Source: Lytechinus variegatus
Taxonomy: Eukaryota; Echinodermata; Echinoidea; Temnopleuroida; Toxopneustidae
Length of the DNA stretch: 64,000 nucleotides
Reading direction: 5' to 3'
NCBI RefSeq assembly: GCF_018143015.1
Contig: NC_054756.1
Location: 31,121,940-31,185,939, forward strand
In this document: in pieces, positions 24,596-38,551 of the stretch
Layout: each line of letters begins with the position of its first letter
How positions within the stretch are numbered: position 1 is the stretch's first letter
Made by a program: the position numbers and the translations under genes
Notes under the pieces: model-generated
Told to the model about the DNA's origin: nothing
Seen by the model: the letters and a program-made list of their open reading frames with translations, nothing else
Database searches by the model: none

Positions 24596-25470
24596 TGTTT
24601 GTTGTGTGTCTGATGTGTGTATATTGCATGTGTGTCTTTTGGAGTGTATGTGTGTCTGTGTGTGTGTGTCTGATGTGTGTGTAATATGCGTGTTTGTGTG
24701 TGTGTCTGCTACGTGTCTGTGTGTGTGTGTGTCTGTTGTGTATTTTTGTGTGTGTTTGTATGTATGTATGTATGTTGATTCTATGTGCCTGTGTTTGTGT
24801 GTATGCATGTGTGTATGTCCACTGTGTGTGTATGTTTGTTGTGTGTCTGATGTGTGTATATTGCATGTGTGTCTTTTGGAGTGTATGTATGTCTGTGTGT
24901 GTGTGTCTGATGTGTGTGTAATATGCGTGTTTGTGTGTGTGTCTTATTGTGAATGTCTGCTACGTGTCTGTGTGTGTGTCTGTTGTGTATTTTTGTGTGT
25001 GTTTGTATGTATGTATGTATGTTGATTCTATGTGCCTGTGTTTGTGTGTATGCATGTGTGTATGTCCACTGTGTGTGTATGTTTGTTGTGTGTCTGATGT
25101 GTGTATATTGCATGTGTGTCTTTTGGAGTGTATGTATGTCTGTGTATGTGTGTGTGTGTCTGATGTGTGTGTAATATGCGTGTTTGTGTCTTATTGTGAA
25201 TGTCTGCTACGTGTCTGTGTGTGTGTGTGTCTGTTGTGTGTGTTTGTGTGTATGCATGTGTGTATGTCCATTTTGTGTGTATGTTTGTTGTGTGTCTTTT
25301 GTGTGTATATTGCGTGCATGTGTGTCTTTTGAGTGTGTTTATGTCTGTTTGTGTGTGTGTTTTGGAATTAAAACACACCCACAGTACCCACACACACAAA
25401 CACACTCTCCACACACCATCAGACACGGACAAACACACTCAACAGACAAACACACCCTTAAAGACCCAGG
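24596..25470. repeat. TG microsatellite followed by CA tract (E1)
   Basis: This is a (TG)n-based compound repeat with TATG, TGTC and TTTG variants and a longer period of about 230-250 bp (marker TGTGGACATAC on the minus strand). It flips to a CA-rich tract at about 25,368. The turn itself is an inverted repeat, GTGTGTTTTGGAATTAAAAC then ACAC. The Cys/Val-rich and His/Thr-rich frames across it are repeat artefacts. Confidence 0.93.
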
Positions 25471-25603
25471 TACAACATCGCGACGTAGCAGACGAAAGGG
25501 CTGCCTCTCTCTTTTCCGACGCAGATGGCGCCAGGCCGCCGATCACCGGCTTGCGCTGGTGATCAGGGCTCTGCTCAGCAGGTGAATAGTACCGCCAGGG
25601 GCC

Positions 25604-28600
25604 TGTTTCGGCCTGGTACTAGAGCTGGCCGATTTCTTGGCCAACTGTCCAATCACTATGCCTCGTCAGCCGGCTGAGTTGGCCATCAGAGCTCTCTCAT
25701 TGGCCTAATGGCGATCACTGAGAATGTGGGCGTCGCCAGAGTTGGCCAACAGACCAATCACGTTGTCTCGTTGTCCGACTGGACATGAATATTTATGATT
25801 ACCTCACCGCTACGTCACCGTAAAATATGAATATTCATCTCTTCGGCGGAACCTTCGAATTCACTGCCAAATCGAGCACTGTTTCATCGATAAATCCACC
25901 CTTTTGAGGACTTTTGGATGTTGTTTACATATGGACGTGGAAATTGTGATCATTCTTCGCATGTATGGTGAGTAGAAACGTATAAGTTGCTATATTTGTT
26001 GAAAAATGAGATGAAATGAGTGCTCTGCTGAAATGTACGGAAGCTCCACGGAGCCAGCCCGCTACGCTCCCGGTCAAATCCTTTGGGTTTCCGTGGGTGT
26101 TCAAGGAGTAGATCCAGCTTGATTGCAAGCAATTTAAGAGTGATATCGCTTGTAATATGGCTTCTGGATTAAAAAGAAACATTCATAGTACATCTTGACT
26201 CATGGTGATATTTGAATTTATGTGTCAAAGGTCCCCTTGCTCATGACAAGTTTCACTATTTGCTTAAAACGAGATGAAAAGTTGTTCCGCAGAAATGTGC
26301 GGAAGCTCCATGGAGCTGCTAGCCCGCTACACCCCCGGTCAAATTATCTGGGTTTCTGGGGGTGTTCACAATATAGTAACCCCCTCTTTACATGTAAATA
26401 TGTCTGTACTTAACTGTAGTTCAGCCTAATTACGATACATGAATTTGTACGATGGCTTTAATTACAAATAGCCTAGCTACCTAGATCTTTGTTTTTAAAA
26501 CCGAGCCATTCAGGATGCTCCGTAGAGTTGCAGACTAATCAGTAATGCGTACGATGGTAAACAGGAAATTCAAACTAGGCATGTAGATAATTTTTTTGTT
26601 CTAATTTAAACTAACGTTGGGCGTGTACACATTTTTTTTTCCATGTAGATACCATGGTGCTGTACAGTATACACACACCCAGACTGTGGGATCTGGTACG
26701 TCAAACTTGACCAGGCATCGTAAAATCCACAATGACAGGATGCACCATCCACAGCGTCAACGTCAGCAGATACCGTTGCTGCAGGGGAATGAACTGTGGT
26801 GAGACTAGACTCTGGTGAACTGCATCTCTGCGGAGTGGTATAGGATATCGCCATGCATTCAAGGTTAGTGTGTCACTGTATTACACTCTTGATATGGTTA
26901 AAATTTAATCAAAAAGATACAGTAGTGATATACGTTATACAATAACGCATTATTGATGTACATTGTAAACTGTATACACACAGTATACTGTAAACACCGT
27001 ACACAGAATACTCTGTGTATATCACTGTATACATTGAAATACCTTAAAACTGTACTGTACATTATTAATTATACACTGTATGTCACTATACACTGTAATG
27101 CATCGCTGCATTGATACAGTTGGAAGTTAAAACAAAACAAGATACATACATACAGATGTCTTATATGCCTTTTGAGAAGCTAATGACTTTTCCCTGTTTA
27201 TTTTTTTCTATCAGTGCATAGAGAAGGAGAGAGAGAAGGTTTGAGATTATGGTGATGAAAGATGGCACTGAATGAAAGGATAATCATATTTATTTTATTT
27301 TCTATTCCCTCTCCCTATTTTATTTTTGTCCAGTGCTGGAAAATAACCAGAGAGCTGAAGAGGACAGTGCCAATGACGACGATGAGAGCATCATAGGTGA
27401 TATGTCTGTCGCTGTGGACCTCATCGACAGTACGAATACCGAGGACTCTTGGAAGTGGAACGTCGATACCATGTTTCGAGTAGGCCCGAGACCTAAGCAA
27501 TTTCATTCGGACCGATGGAACAGTACGATGTGATGTTGTGCAACTATTGCGTTTAATGATTGAAATACGTTTTTCATCGTGCTACTCAGCATGGACCAGA
27601 CGCGAGCCCTATTTACGCTATGTACCTGTAATGGTGCTTTTCACTCTGCTTCAGGAATCACACAGATATGCACATGTGGACGATGAATTGTTGATTGGAA
27701 AAAGACTGAACATTTTTCTCAATTGCCATGCTTATTTTGCAAATTTGTCATCAATTACACAATTTCTTACGGAAAGAAAGAACGCACTAATCCATGGCTC
27801 TACACAGTTGGGGGGGGGGGTATGCTTTAGTGGTTGCCCCACCCCCCTCCTTTTGTGTATGGCCATGAATTTATTTGAATTAGTTTTGTACAGGTACATA
27901 CATGAATACAGAAATCGATTATCAAAGAGTGACCGAAGCAAAGATATTTAATTAATTAAAAGATGAGAACACTGATGTAAATATTGCTTATGATTATTGA
28001 TTTGATTTCCTCTCTTTAAAATTGATTGCATTATTGAATTTGTTTGTTGTGTGTCTGATGTGTGTATATTGCATGTGTGTCTTTTGGAGTGTATGTATGT
28101 CTGTGTATGTGTGTCTGATGTGTGTGTAATATGCGTGTTTGTGTGTGTGTCTGCTACGTGTCTGTGTGTGTCTGTTGTGTATTTTTGTGTATGTATGTAT
28201 GTATGTTGATTCTATGTGCCTGTGTTTGTGTGTATGCATGTGTGTATGTCCACTGTGTGTGTATGTTTGTTGTGTGTCTGATGTGTGTATATTGCATGTG
28301 TGTCTTTTGGAGTGTATGTATGTCTGTGTATGTGTGTATGCATGTGTGTATGTCCACTGTGTGTGTATGTTTGTTGTGTGTCTGATGTGTGTATATTGCA
28401 TGTGTGTCTTTTGGAGTGTATGTATGTCTGTGTGTGTGTCTGATGTGTGTGTAATATGCGTGTTTGTGTGTGTGTGTCTTATTGTGAATGTCTGCTACGT
28501 GTCTGTGTGTGTGTCTGTTGTGTATTTGTGTGTGTGTGTTTGTATGTATGTATGTTGATTCTATGTGCCTGTGTTTGTGTGTATGCATGTGTGTATGTTT

Positions 28601-28931
28601 GTTGTGTGTCTTTTGTGTGTATATTGCGTGTATGTGTGTCTTTTGAGTGTGTTTATGTCTGTTTGTGTGTGTGTTTTGGAATTAAAACACACCCACAGTA
28701 CCCACACACACAAACACACTCTCCACACACCATCAGACACGGACAAACAAACTCAACAGACAAACACACCCTTAAAGACCCAGGTACAACATCGCGACGT
28801 AGCAGACGAAAGGGCTGCCTCTCTCTTTTCCGACGCAGATGGCGCCAGGCCGCCGATCACCGGCTTGCGCCGGTGATCAGGGCTCTGCTCAGCAGGTGAA
28901 TAGTACCGCCAGGGGCCCTTGCCCACTCCCA
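25604..28931 (+). repeat. E unit 2 (3.33 kb, full length)
   Basis: Same order of parts as E1, from TGTTTCGGCCTGGTACTAGA to the GC-rich end. It joins E1 through AGGGGCCTGTTTCGG, lacking the leading GCGAA. It differs by a shorter and differently arranged TG tract, a 10-G run instead of 14, a 7-bp difference in the AATTTTGTTAAAACGAG region and a few substitutions. There is no counterpart to this extra unit in the second block (38,552-44,754). Confidence 0.92.
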
Positions 28932-31670
28932 GCGAATGTTTCGGCCTGGTACTAGAGCTGGCCGATTTCTTGGCCAACTGTCCAATCACTATGCCTCGTC
29001 AGCCGGCTGAGTTGGCCATCAGAGCTCTCTCATTGGCCTAATGGCGATCACTGAGAATGTGGGCGTCGCCAGAGTTGGCCAACAGACCAATCACGTTGTC
29101 TCGTTGTCCGACTGGACATGAATATTTATGATTACCTCACCGCTACGTCACCGTAAAATATGAATATTCATCTCTTCGGCGGAACCTTCGAATTCACTGC
29201 CAAATCGAGCACTGTTTCATCGATAAATCCACCCTTTTGAGGACTTTTGGATGTTGTTTACATATGGACGTGGAAATTGTGATCATTCTTCGCATGTATG
29301 GTGAGTAGAAACGTATAAGTTGCTATATTTGTTGAAAAATGAGATGAAATGAGTGCTCTGCTGAAATGTACGGAAGCTCCACGGAGCCAGCCCGCTACGC
29401 TCCCGGTCAAATCCTTTGGGTTTCCGTGGGTGTTCAAGGAGTAGATTCAGCTTGATTGCAAGCAATTTAAGAGTGATATCGCTTGTAATATGGCTTCTGG
29501 ATTAAAAAGAAACATTCATAGTACATCTTGACTCATGGTGATATTTGAATTTATGTGTCAAAGGTCCCCTTGCTCATGACAAGTTTCACTATTTGCTTAA
29601 AACGAGATGAAAAGTTGTTCCGCAGAAATGTGCGGAAGCTCCATGGAGCTGCTAGCCCGCTACACCCCCGGTCAAATTATCTGGGTTTCTGGGGGTGTTC
29701 ACAATATAGTAACCCCCTCTTTACATGTAAATATGTCTGTACTTAACTGTAGTTCAGCCTAATTACGATACATGAATTTGTACGATGGCTTTAATTACAA
29801 ATAGCCTAGCTACCTAGATCTTTGTTTTTAAAACCGAGCCATTCAGGATGCTCCGTAGAGTTGCAGACTAATCAGTAATGCGTACGATGGTAAACAGGAA
29901 ATTCAAACTAGGCATGTAGATAATTTTTTTGTTCTAATTTAAACTAACGTTGGGCGTGTACACATTTTTTTTTCCATGTAGATACCATGGTGCTGTACAG
30001 TATACACACACCCAGACTGTGGGATCTGGTACGTCAAACTTGACCAGGCATCGTAAAATCCACAATGACAGGATGCACCATCCACAGCGTCAACGTCAGC
30101 AGATACCGTTGCTGCAGGGGAATGAACTGTGGTGAGACTAGACTCTGGTGAACTGCATCTCTGCGGAGCGGTATAGGATATCGCCATGCATTCAAGGTTA
30201 GTGTGTCACTGTATTACACTCTTGATATGGTTAAAATTTAAACAAAAAGATACAGTAGTGATATACGTTATACAATAACGCATTATTGATGTACATTGTA
30301 AACTGTATACACACAGTATACTGTAAACACCGTACACAGAATACTCTGTGTATATCACTGTATACATTGAAATACCTTAAAACTGTACTGTACATTATTA
30401 ATTATACACTGTATGTCACTATACACTGTAATGCATCGCTGCATTGATACAGTTGGAAGTTAAAACAAAACAAGATACATACATACAGATGTCTTATATG
30501 CCTTTTGAGAAGCTAATGACTTTTCCCTGTTTATTTTTTTCTATCAGTGCATAGAGAAGGAGAGAGAGAAGGTTTGAGATTATGGTGATGAAAGATGGCA
30601 CTGAATGAAAGGATAATCATATTTATTTTATTTTCTATTCCCTCTCCCTATTTTATTTTTGTCCAGTGCTGGAAAATAACCAGAGAGCTGAAGAGGACAG
30701 TGCCAATGACGACGATGAGAGCATCATAGGTGATATGTCTGTCGCTGTGGACCTCATCGACAGTACGAATACCGAGGACTCTTGGAAGTGGAACGTCGAT
30801 ACCATGTTTCGAGTAGGCCCGAGACCTAAGCAATTTCATTCGGACCGATGGAACAGTACGATGTGATGTTGTGCAACTATTGCGTTTAATGATTGAAATA
30901 CGTTTTTCATCGTGCTACTCAGCATGGACCAGACGCGAGCCCTATTAACGCTATGTACTGTAATGGTGCTTTTCACTCTGCTTCAGGAATCACACAGATA
31001 TGCACATGTGGACGATGAATTGTTGATTGGAAAAAGACTGAACATTTTTCTCAATTGCCATGCTTATTTTGCAAATTTGTCATCAGTTACACAATTTCTT
31101 ACGGAAAGAAAGAACGCACTAATCCATGGCTCTACACAGTTGGGGGGGGGGGGTATGCTTTAGTGGTTGCCCCACCCCCCTCCTTTTGTGTATGGCCATG
31201 AATTTATTTGAATTAGTTTTGTACAGGTACATACATGAATACAGAAATCGATTATCAAAGAGTGACCGAAGCAAAGATATTTAATTAATTAAAAGATGAG
31301 AACACTGATGTAAATATTGCTTATGATTATTGATTTGATTTCCTCTCTTTAAAATTGATTGCATTATTGAATTTGTTTGTTGTGTGTCTGATGTGTGTAT
31401 ATTGCATGTGTGTCTTTTGGAGTGTATGTGTGTCTGTGTATGTGTGTCTGATGTGTGTGTAATATGCGTGTTTGTGTGTGTGTCTGCTACGTGTCTGTGT
31501 GTGTCTGTTGTGTATTTTTGTGTATGTATGTATGTATGTTGATTCTATGTGCCTGTGTTTGTGTGTATGCATGTGTGTATGTCCACTGTGTGTGTATGTT
31601 TGTTGTGTGTCTGATGTGTGTATATTGCGTGTGTGTCTTTTGGAGTGTATGTATGTCTGTGTATGTGTGT
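28932..31670 (+). repeat. E unit 3 (2.74 kb, truncated in the TG tract)
   Basis: It starts at GCGAATGTTTCGGCC after the junction GCCCACTCCCA and follows E1 as far as the TG microsatellite. There it ends abruptly and continues as satellite array B at ATTCATAATAGTGG. The CA tract and GC-rich end are missing. The break is at the same base as in E5. Confidence 0.93.
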
Positions 31671-34600
31671 ATTCATAATAGTGGAAGGGGTTCGCCAGTC
31701 ATAATGGTAGATGAGGGTCGCTATTCATAATAGTAGAAGGGGTTCGCCAGTCATAATGGTAGATGAGGGTCGCTATTCATAATAGTAGAAAGTGTACGCC
31801 AGTCAGAATGGTAGATGAGGGTCGCTATTCATAATAGTAGAAAGGGTTCGCCAGTCATAATAATGGGTGAGGGTCGCCAGCCATAATACTAGAAGGGGTT
31901 CGCCAGTCATAATGGTAGATGAGGGTCGCTATTCATAATAGTATAAAGGGTTCGCCAGTCATAATAATAGATGAGGGTCGCCAGTCATAATAGGAGAACG
32001 GGTTCGTCAGTTATAATAATGGATGAGGGTCGCCAGTCATAATAGTAGAAGAGGGTCGGTATTCATAATAGTAGAAGGGGTTCGCCAGTCATAATGGTAG
32101 GATGAGGGTCGCTATTCATAATAGTGGAAGGGGTTCGCCAGTCATAATGGTAGATGAGGGTCGCTATTCATAATAGTAGAAGGGGTTCGCCAGTCATAAT
32201 GGTAGAAGAGGGTCGGTATTCATAATAGTAGAAGGGGTTCGCCAGTCATAATGGTAGGATGAGGGTCGCTATTCATAATAGTGGAAGGGGTTCGCCAGTC
32301 ATAATGGTAGATGAGGGTCGCTATTCATAATAGTAGAAGGGGTTCGCCAGTCATAATGGTAGATGAGGGTCGCTATTCATAATAGTAGAAAGTGTACGCC
32401 AGTCATAATGGTAGATGAGGGTCGCTATTCATAATAGTAGAAGGGGTTCGCCAGTCATAATGGTAGGATGAGGGTCGCTATTCATAATAGTGGAAGGGGT
32501 TTGCCAGTCATAATGGTAGATGAGGGTCGCTATTCATAATAGTAGAAGGGGTTCGCCAGTCATAATGGTAGAAGAGGGTCGGTATTCATAATAGTAGAAG
32601 GGGTTCGCCAGTCATAATGGTAGGATGAGGGTCGCTATTCATAATAGTGGAAGGGGTTCGCCAGTCATAATGGTAGATGAGGGTCGCTATTCATAATAGT
32701 AGAAGGGGTTCGCCAGTCATAATGGTAGATGAGGGTCGGTATTCATAATAGTAGAAGGGGTTCGCCAGTCATAATGGTAGGATGAGGGTCGCTATTCATA
32801 ATAGTGGAAGGGGTTCGCCAGTCATAATGGTAGATGAGGGTCGCTATTCATAATAGTAGAAGGGGTTCGCCAGTCATAATGGTAGAAGAGGGTCGGTATT
32901 CATAATAGTAGAAGGGGTTCGCCAGTCATAATGGTAGGATGAGGGTCGCTATTCATAATAGTGGAAGGGGTTCGCCAGTCATAATGGTAGATGAGGGTCG
33001 CTATTCATAATAGTAGAAAGGGTTCGCCAGTCATAATGATGGGTGAGGGTCGCCAGTTATAATAATGGATGAGGGTCGCTTGTCATAATAGGAGAAAGGG
33101 TTTGCCAGTCATAACAATGGATGAGGGTCGCCAGTCATAATACTTAAAGGAGTTCGCCAGTCATAATACTAGAAGTGGTTCGCCAGTCATAACGGTAGAT
33201 GAGGGTCGCTATTCATAATAGTAGAAAGGGTTCGCCAGTCATAATTGTAGATGAGGGTCGCCAGTCATAATACTAAAAGGGGTTCACCGGTCATAAAAGT
33301 AGAAGGGGTTTGCCAGTCATAATGGTGGATGAGGGTCGCTATTCATAATAGTAGAAGGGGTTCGCCAGTCATAATGGTAGATGAGGGTCGCTATTCATAA
33401 TAGTAGAAAGGGTTCGCCAGTCATAATGGTAGAAGAGGGTCGGTATTCATAATAGTAGAAGGGGTTCGCCAATCATAATGGTAGATGAGGGTCGCTATTC
33501 ATAACAGTAGAAAAGGTTCGCCAGTCATAATACTACATGAGGGTCGGCAGTCATAATAGTAGAAAAGGTTCGCCAGTCATAATGGTAGATGAGGGTCGCT
33601 ATTCATAATAGTAGAAAGGGTTCGCCAGTCATAATAATGGGTGAGGGTCGCCAGCCATAATACTAGAAGGGGTTCGCCAGTCATAATGGTAGATGAGGGT
33701 CGCTATTCATAATAGTAGAAGGGGTTCGCCATTCATAATGGTAGATGACTGTCTTTATTCATAATAGTAGAAAGGGTTCGCCAGTCATAATGATAGATGA
33801 GGGTCGGCAGTCATAATAGTAGAAGGGGTTCGCCAGTCATAATGGTAGAAGAGGGTCGGTATTCATAATAGTAGAAGGGGTTCGCCAATCATAATGGTAG
33901 ATGAGGGTCGCTATTCATAACAGTAGAAAGGGTTCGCCAGTCATAATACTACATGAGGGTCGGCAGTCATAATAGTAGAAAAGGTTCGCCAGTCATAATG
34001 GTAGATGAGGGTCGCTATTCATAATAGTAGAAAGTGTACGCCAGTCAGAATGGTAGATGAGGGTCGCTATTCATAATAGTAGAAAGGGTTCGCCAGTCAT
34101 AATAATGGGTGAGGGTCGCCAGCCATAATACTAGAAGGGGTTCGCCAGTCATAATGGTAGATGAGGGTCGCTATTCATAATAGTAGAAAGGGTTCGCCAG
34201 TCATAATAATGGGTGAGGGTCGCCAGCCATAATACTAGAAGGGGTTCGCCAGTCATAACGGTAGATGAGGGTCGCTATTCATAATAGTAGAAAGGGTTCG
34301 CCAGTCATAATTTTAGATGAGGGTCGCCAGTCATAATACTAAAAGGGGTTCGCCAGTCATAAAAGTAGAAGGGGTTCGCCAGTCATAATGGTAGATGAGG
34401 GTCGCTATTCATAATATTAGAAGGGGCTCGCTAGTCATAATGGTAGATGAGGCTCGCTATTCATAATAGTAGAAAGGGTTCGCCAGTCATAATAATAGAT
34501 GAGGGTCGGCAGTCATAATAGTAGAAGGGGTTCGCCAGTCATAATGGTAGAAGAGGGTCGGTATTCATAATAGTAGAAGGGGTTCGCCATTCATAATGGT

Positions 34601-37260
34601 AGATAACTGTCTTTATTCATAATAGTAGAAAGGGTTCGCCAGTCATAATAATAGATGAGGGTCGGCAGTCATAATAGTAGAAGGGGTTCGCCAGTCATAA
34701 TGGTAGAAGAGGGTCGGTATTCATAATAGTAGAAGGGGTTCGCCAGTCATAATGGTAGGATGAGGGTCGCTATTCATAATAGTGGAAGGGGTTCGCCAGT
34801 CATGATGGTAGATGAGGGTCGCTATTCATAATAGTAGAAGGGGTTCGCCAGTCATAATGGTAGATGAGGGTCGCTATTCATAATAGTAGAAAGTGTACGC
34901 CAGTCAGAATGGTAGATGAGGGTCGCTATTCATAATAGTAGAAAGGGTTCGCCAGTCATAATAATGGGTGAGGGTCGCCAGCCATAATACTAGAAGGGGT
35001 TCGCCAGTCATAATGGTAGATGAGGGTCGCTATTCATAATAGTAGAAAGTGTACGCCAGTCAGAATGGTAGATGAGGGTCGCTATTCATAATAGTAGAAA
35101 GGGTTCGCCAGTCATAATGATGGGTGAGGGTCGCCAGTTATAATAATGGATGAGGGTCGCTTGTCATAATAGGAGAAAGGGTTTGCCAGTCATAACAATG
35201 GATGAGGGTCGCCAGTCATAATACTTAAAGGAGTTCGCCAGTCATAATACTAGAAGTGGTTCGCCAGTCATAATGGTGGATGAGGGTCGCTATTCATAAT
35301 AGTAGAAGGGGTTGGCCAGTCATAATGGTAGATGAGGGTCGCTATTCATAATAGTAGAAAGGGTTCGCCAGTCATAATGGTAGAAGAGGGTCGGTATTCA
35401 TAATAGTAGAAGGGGTTCGCCAATCATAATGGTAGATGAGGGTCGCTATTCATAACAGTAGAAAAGGTTCGCCAGTCATAATACTACATGAGGGTCGGCA
35501 GTCATAATAGTAGAAAAGGTTCGCCAGTCATAATGGTAGATGAGGGTCGCTATTCATAATAGTAGAAAGGGTTCGCCAGTCATAATAATGGGTGAGGGTC
35601 GCCAGCCATAATACTAGAAGGGGTTCGCCAGTCATAACGGTAGATGAGGGTCGCTATTCATAATAGTAGAAAGGGTTCGCCAGTCATAATTTTAGATGAG
35701 GGTCGCCAGTCATAATACTAAAAGGGGTTCGCCAGTCATAAAAGTAGAAGGGGTTCGCCAGTCATAATGGTAGATGAGGGTCGCTATTCATAATATTAGA
35801 AGGGGCTCGCTAGTCATAATGGTAGATGAGGCTCGCTATTCATAATAGTAGAAAGGGTTCGCCAGTCATAATAATAGATGAGGGTCGGCAGTCATAATAG
35901 TAGAAGGGGTTCGCCAGTCATAATGGTAGAAGAGGGTCGGTATTCATAATAGTAGAAGGGGTTCGCCATTCATAATGGTAAATAACTGTCTTTATTCATA
36001 ATAGTAGAAAGGGTTCGCCAGTCATAATAATAGATGAGGGTCGGCAGTCATAATAGTAGAAGGGGTTCGCCAGTCATAATGGTAGAAGAGGGTCGGTATT
36101 CATAATAGTAGAAGGGGTTCGCCAGTCATAATGGTAGGATGAGGGTCGCTATTCATAATAGTGGAAGGGGTTCGCCAGTCATAATGGTAGATGAGGGTCG
36201 CTATTCATAATAGTAGAAGGGGTTCGCCAGTCATAATGGTAGATGAGGGTCGCTATTCATAATAGTAGAAAGTGTACGCCAGTCAGAATGGTAGATGAGG
36301 GTCGCTATTCATAATAGTAGAAAGGGTTCGCCAGTCATAATAATGGGTGAGGGTCGCCAGCCATAATACTAGAAGGGGTTCGCCAGTCATAATGGTAGAT
36401 GAGGGTCGCTATTCATAATAGTAGAAAGGGTTCGCCAGTCATAATAATAGATGAGGGTCGCCAGTCATAATAGGAGAACGGGTTCGTCAGTTATAATAAT
36501 GGATGAGGGTCGCCAGTCATAATAGGAGAAAGGGTTTGCCAGTCATAATAATGGATGAGGGTAGCCAGTCATAATACTAAAAGGGGTTCGCCAGTCACAA
36601 AAGTAGAAGGGGTTTGCCAGTCATAATGGTAGATAAGGGTCGCTCTTCATAATAGTAGAAGGGGTTCGCCATTCATAATGGTAGATGACTGTCTTTATTC
36701 ATAATAGTAGAAAGGGTTCGCCAGTCATAATAATAGATGAGGGTCGGCAGTCATAATAGTAGAAGGGGTTCGCCAGTCATAATGGTAGAAGAGGGTCGGT
36801 ATTCATAATAGTGGAAAGGGTTCGCCAGTCATAATGGTAGATGAGGGTCGCTATTCATAATAGGAGAAAGGGTTCGCCAGTCATAATAATGGATGAGGGT
36901 CGCCAGCCATAATACTAGAAGGGGTTCGCCAGTCATAATGGTAGATGAGGGTCGCTATTCATAATAGTAGAAAGGGTTCGCAAGTCATAATTTTAGATGA
37001 GGGTCGCCAGTCATAATACTAAAAGGGGTTCGCCAGTCATAAAAGTAGAAGGGGTTCGCCAGTCATAATGGTAGATGAGGTTCGCTATTCATAATAGTAG
37101 AAAGGGTTCGCCAGTCATAATAATGGATGAGGGTCGCCAGTCATAATAGGAGAACGGGTTCGTCAGTTATAATAATGGATGAGGGTAGCCAGTCATAATA
37201 CTAAAAGGGGTTCGCCAGTCACAAAAGTAGAAGGGGTTTGCCAGTCATAATGGTAGATAA
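31671..37260. repeat. Satellite array B (26/52-bp repeat)
   Basis: Same repeat and same higher-order variant order as array A. The AATACTTAAAGGAG variant occurs near 33,142 and 35,221. It begins mid-monomer directly after the TG tract of E3 and ends at GTAGATAA before 5S spacer, as in array A. About 5.6 kb; no genes. Confidence 0.96.
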
Positions 37261-38529
37261 GGGTTATGACGTCATCGGCTTTCAAGTCCCTGGAATTAAT
37301 TCGTTGATTGATGTCTTCAGTCATGTCATAAGTTAGCGTTATAGACGTATGTAATTAAAAAAAAAAAGCAAAGCAAAGAAACCGAGTAGAGATTGAATAG
37401 GTACATGGATGCTTTTCTATCAACCTATATAAAAACTCTAAAGCCAAAAGAAATCCAAAAGTCAAGAGAATTTTTTTTGATTCGTTATAATCGAATATTT
37501 TGTGTCATGTCTATCGTTCCGATAATAATAGCAACACATAAGCGTAGGTGATGATATTAAGATGTTGTTTCCTCTCACTTTATTTCATGTTTCACTTTTT
37601 GAAGCACTGAATGCCGATTTTCGGACGCGATTTTAGTCTGGGCTTCATTTCTGTAACATGTCAGAGACACAGGTGACAAGGGGGACCTCGCACACATTAG
37701 ATTTTTTTTAAAGTCAAATCAATGTTAGCCAATGCCTTTAGAGTCTTTCTATACTTAGCCCTACCTACGAAACATTGGAAATCGCTTTAAAATGTTGCTC
37801 ATTTCTTTTCTATCATTTCAACTGGACTTTGCAGATATTACCTGCCAATTCCGTCTCCTGAGAGGCCGGCCAAAAAACGTATGCCGCAAGATGGCAGCAA
37901 TCTCATTTAGCGGACGGACGGACGGCATGGTGTCGAAAGATGTATCCGTTGGCATTTCTAGACATTATCTAGCCCTGCAGTTTTGCCTCTTTTAACACTA
38001 TGACGTCATTTTTCGGGATGCGCACCCCTGGGTGACGAAACAACCAACATGCTGCAGTAAACCATGATGCGCGCTCCTCGTTCCCTGGAGACCTCTTGAT
38101 CTCGCAAACATTGCCTTTACTGGCGGGCATCGAACGGGAAGAAAAACGGATACCAACAATGGAATTGGATTAGAAGGAGATGGATGGAGTATCAAGTGGA
38201 CGTCCTAGTGAACGAGCGAGCGACCAAACAAATAGACAAAAAATGGAGGATCAATCAGCTATTTCGTTTTCCATCATGCAGACAACAAGGAGGGAACGGG
38301 TGGGTAAAACAAGAAATCTTCTATTCGTCCTCGTGGTTTCTTTCTTATTTCTTTTTTGGTTTGTCTTTTTTTCCTGCTCTGTCAAGAAGGAGACGGGAAA
38401 AGAAGAGAGGCAAAAGTGATACTATAAGGAAAGCATTCTTTAAACGAATAGAAGCGAAGAAACGAACAAAGAGGCACTTCATAGAAAATAAAATAAAATA
38501 AATAAATAGATGAATTGAAAATGAAAAAA
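37261..38529 (-). other. 5S rDNA intergenic spacer (uninterrupted, second block)
   Basis: A full-length spacer beginning GGGTTATGACGTCATCGG with the same 19 extra bases as the spacers at 5,417 and 51,916. At about 38,168 it has the uninterrupted GGATTAGAAGG, which serves as an empty site for the 15.4-kb insertion. It ends at the A-run next to the 5S stump. Confidence 0.94.
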
Positions 38530-38551
38530 GCCTACAACACCCGTACTCCAA
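38530..38551 (-). pseudogene. 5S rRNA stump (last ~22 nt)
   Basis: GCCTACAACACCCGTACTCC then AA: the 3' end of 5S, joined to E4 at the same place as the stump at 22,118, with a small loss (CCCGTA for CCCGGTA) and a C-to-A change. The rest of the gene and its promoter are absent. Confidence 0.88.

Larger units (their letters stand above)
22142..25603 (+). repeat. E unit 1 (3.46 kb, full length)
   Basis: First of five near-identical tandem units of unknown origin. In order: a CCAAT-rich promoter-like segment (22,142-22,400); an exon-like end with splice donor ATG-GTGAGT at 22,510; two related copies of a ~100-bp motif (22,548-22,660 and 22,828-22,925); a possible exon 23,201-23,350 with a good acceptor; an ACTGTA/TACAGT-rich stretch (23,515-23,670); a possible last exon 23,886-24,085; a 14-G run (24,362); a TG microsatellite (24,596-25,360) followed by a CA tract; and a GC-rich end (25,480-25,603) with an inverted GATCACCGGC/GCTGGTGATC. 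No reverse transcriptase or transposase is visible. It may be a captured host gene fragment or an undescribed element. Confidence 0.9.

Noticed and set aside
24503-25585. Cys/Val-rich and His/Thr-rich frames of 100-150 aa in the E units
   Set aside because: They translate the TG/CA microsatellite on either strand and vary in length with the repeat.
22142-31670. 5S-targeting LINE insertion
   Set aside because: Insertion inside 5S genes is known for some LINEs, but no reverse transcriptase or poly-A/3' tail signature is present in the E units.
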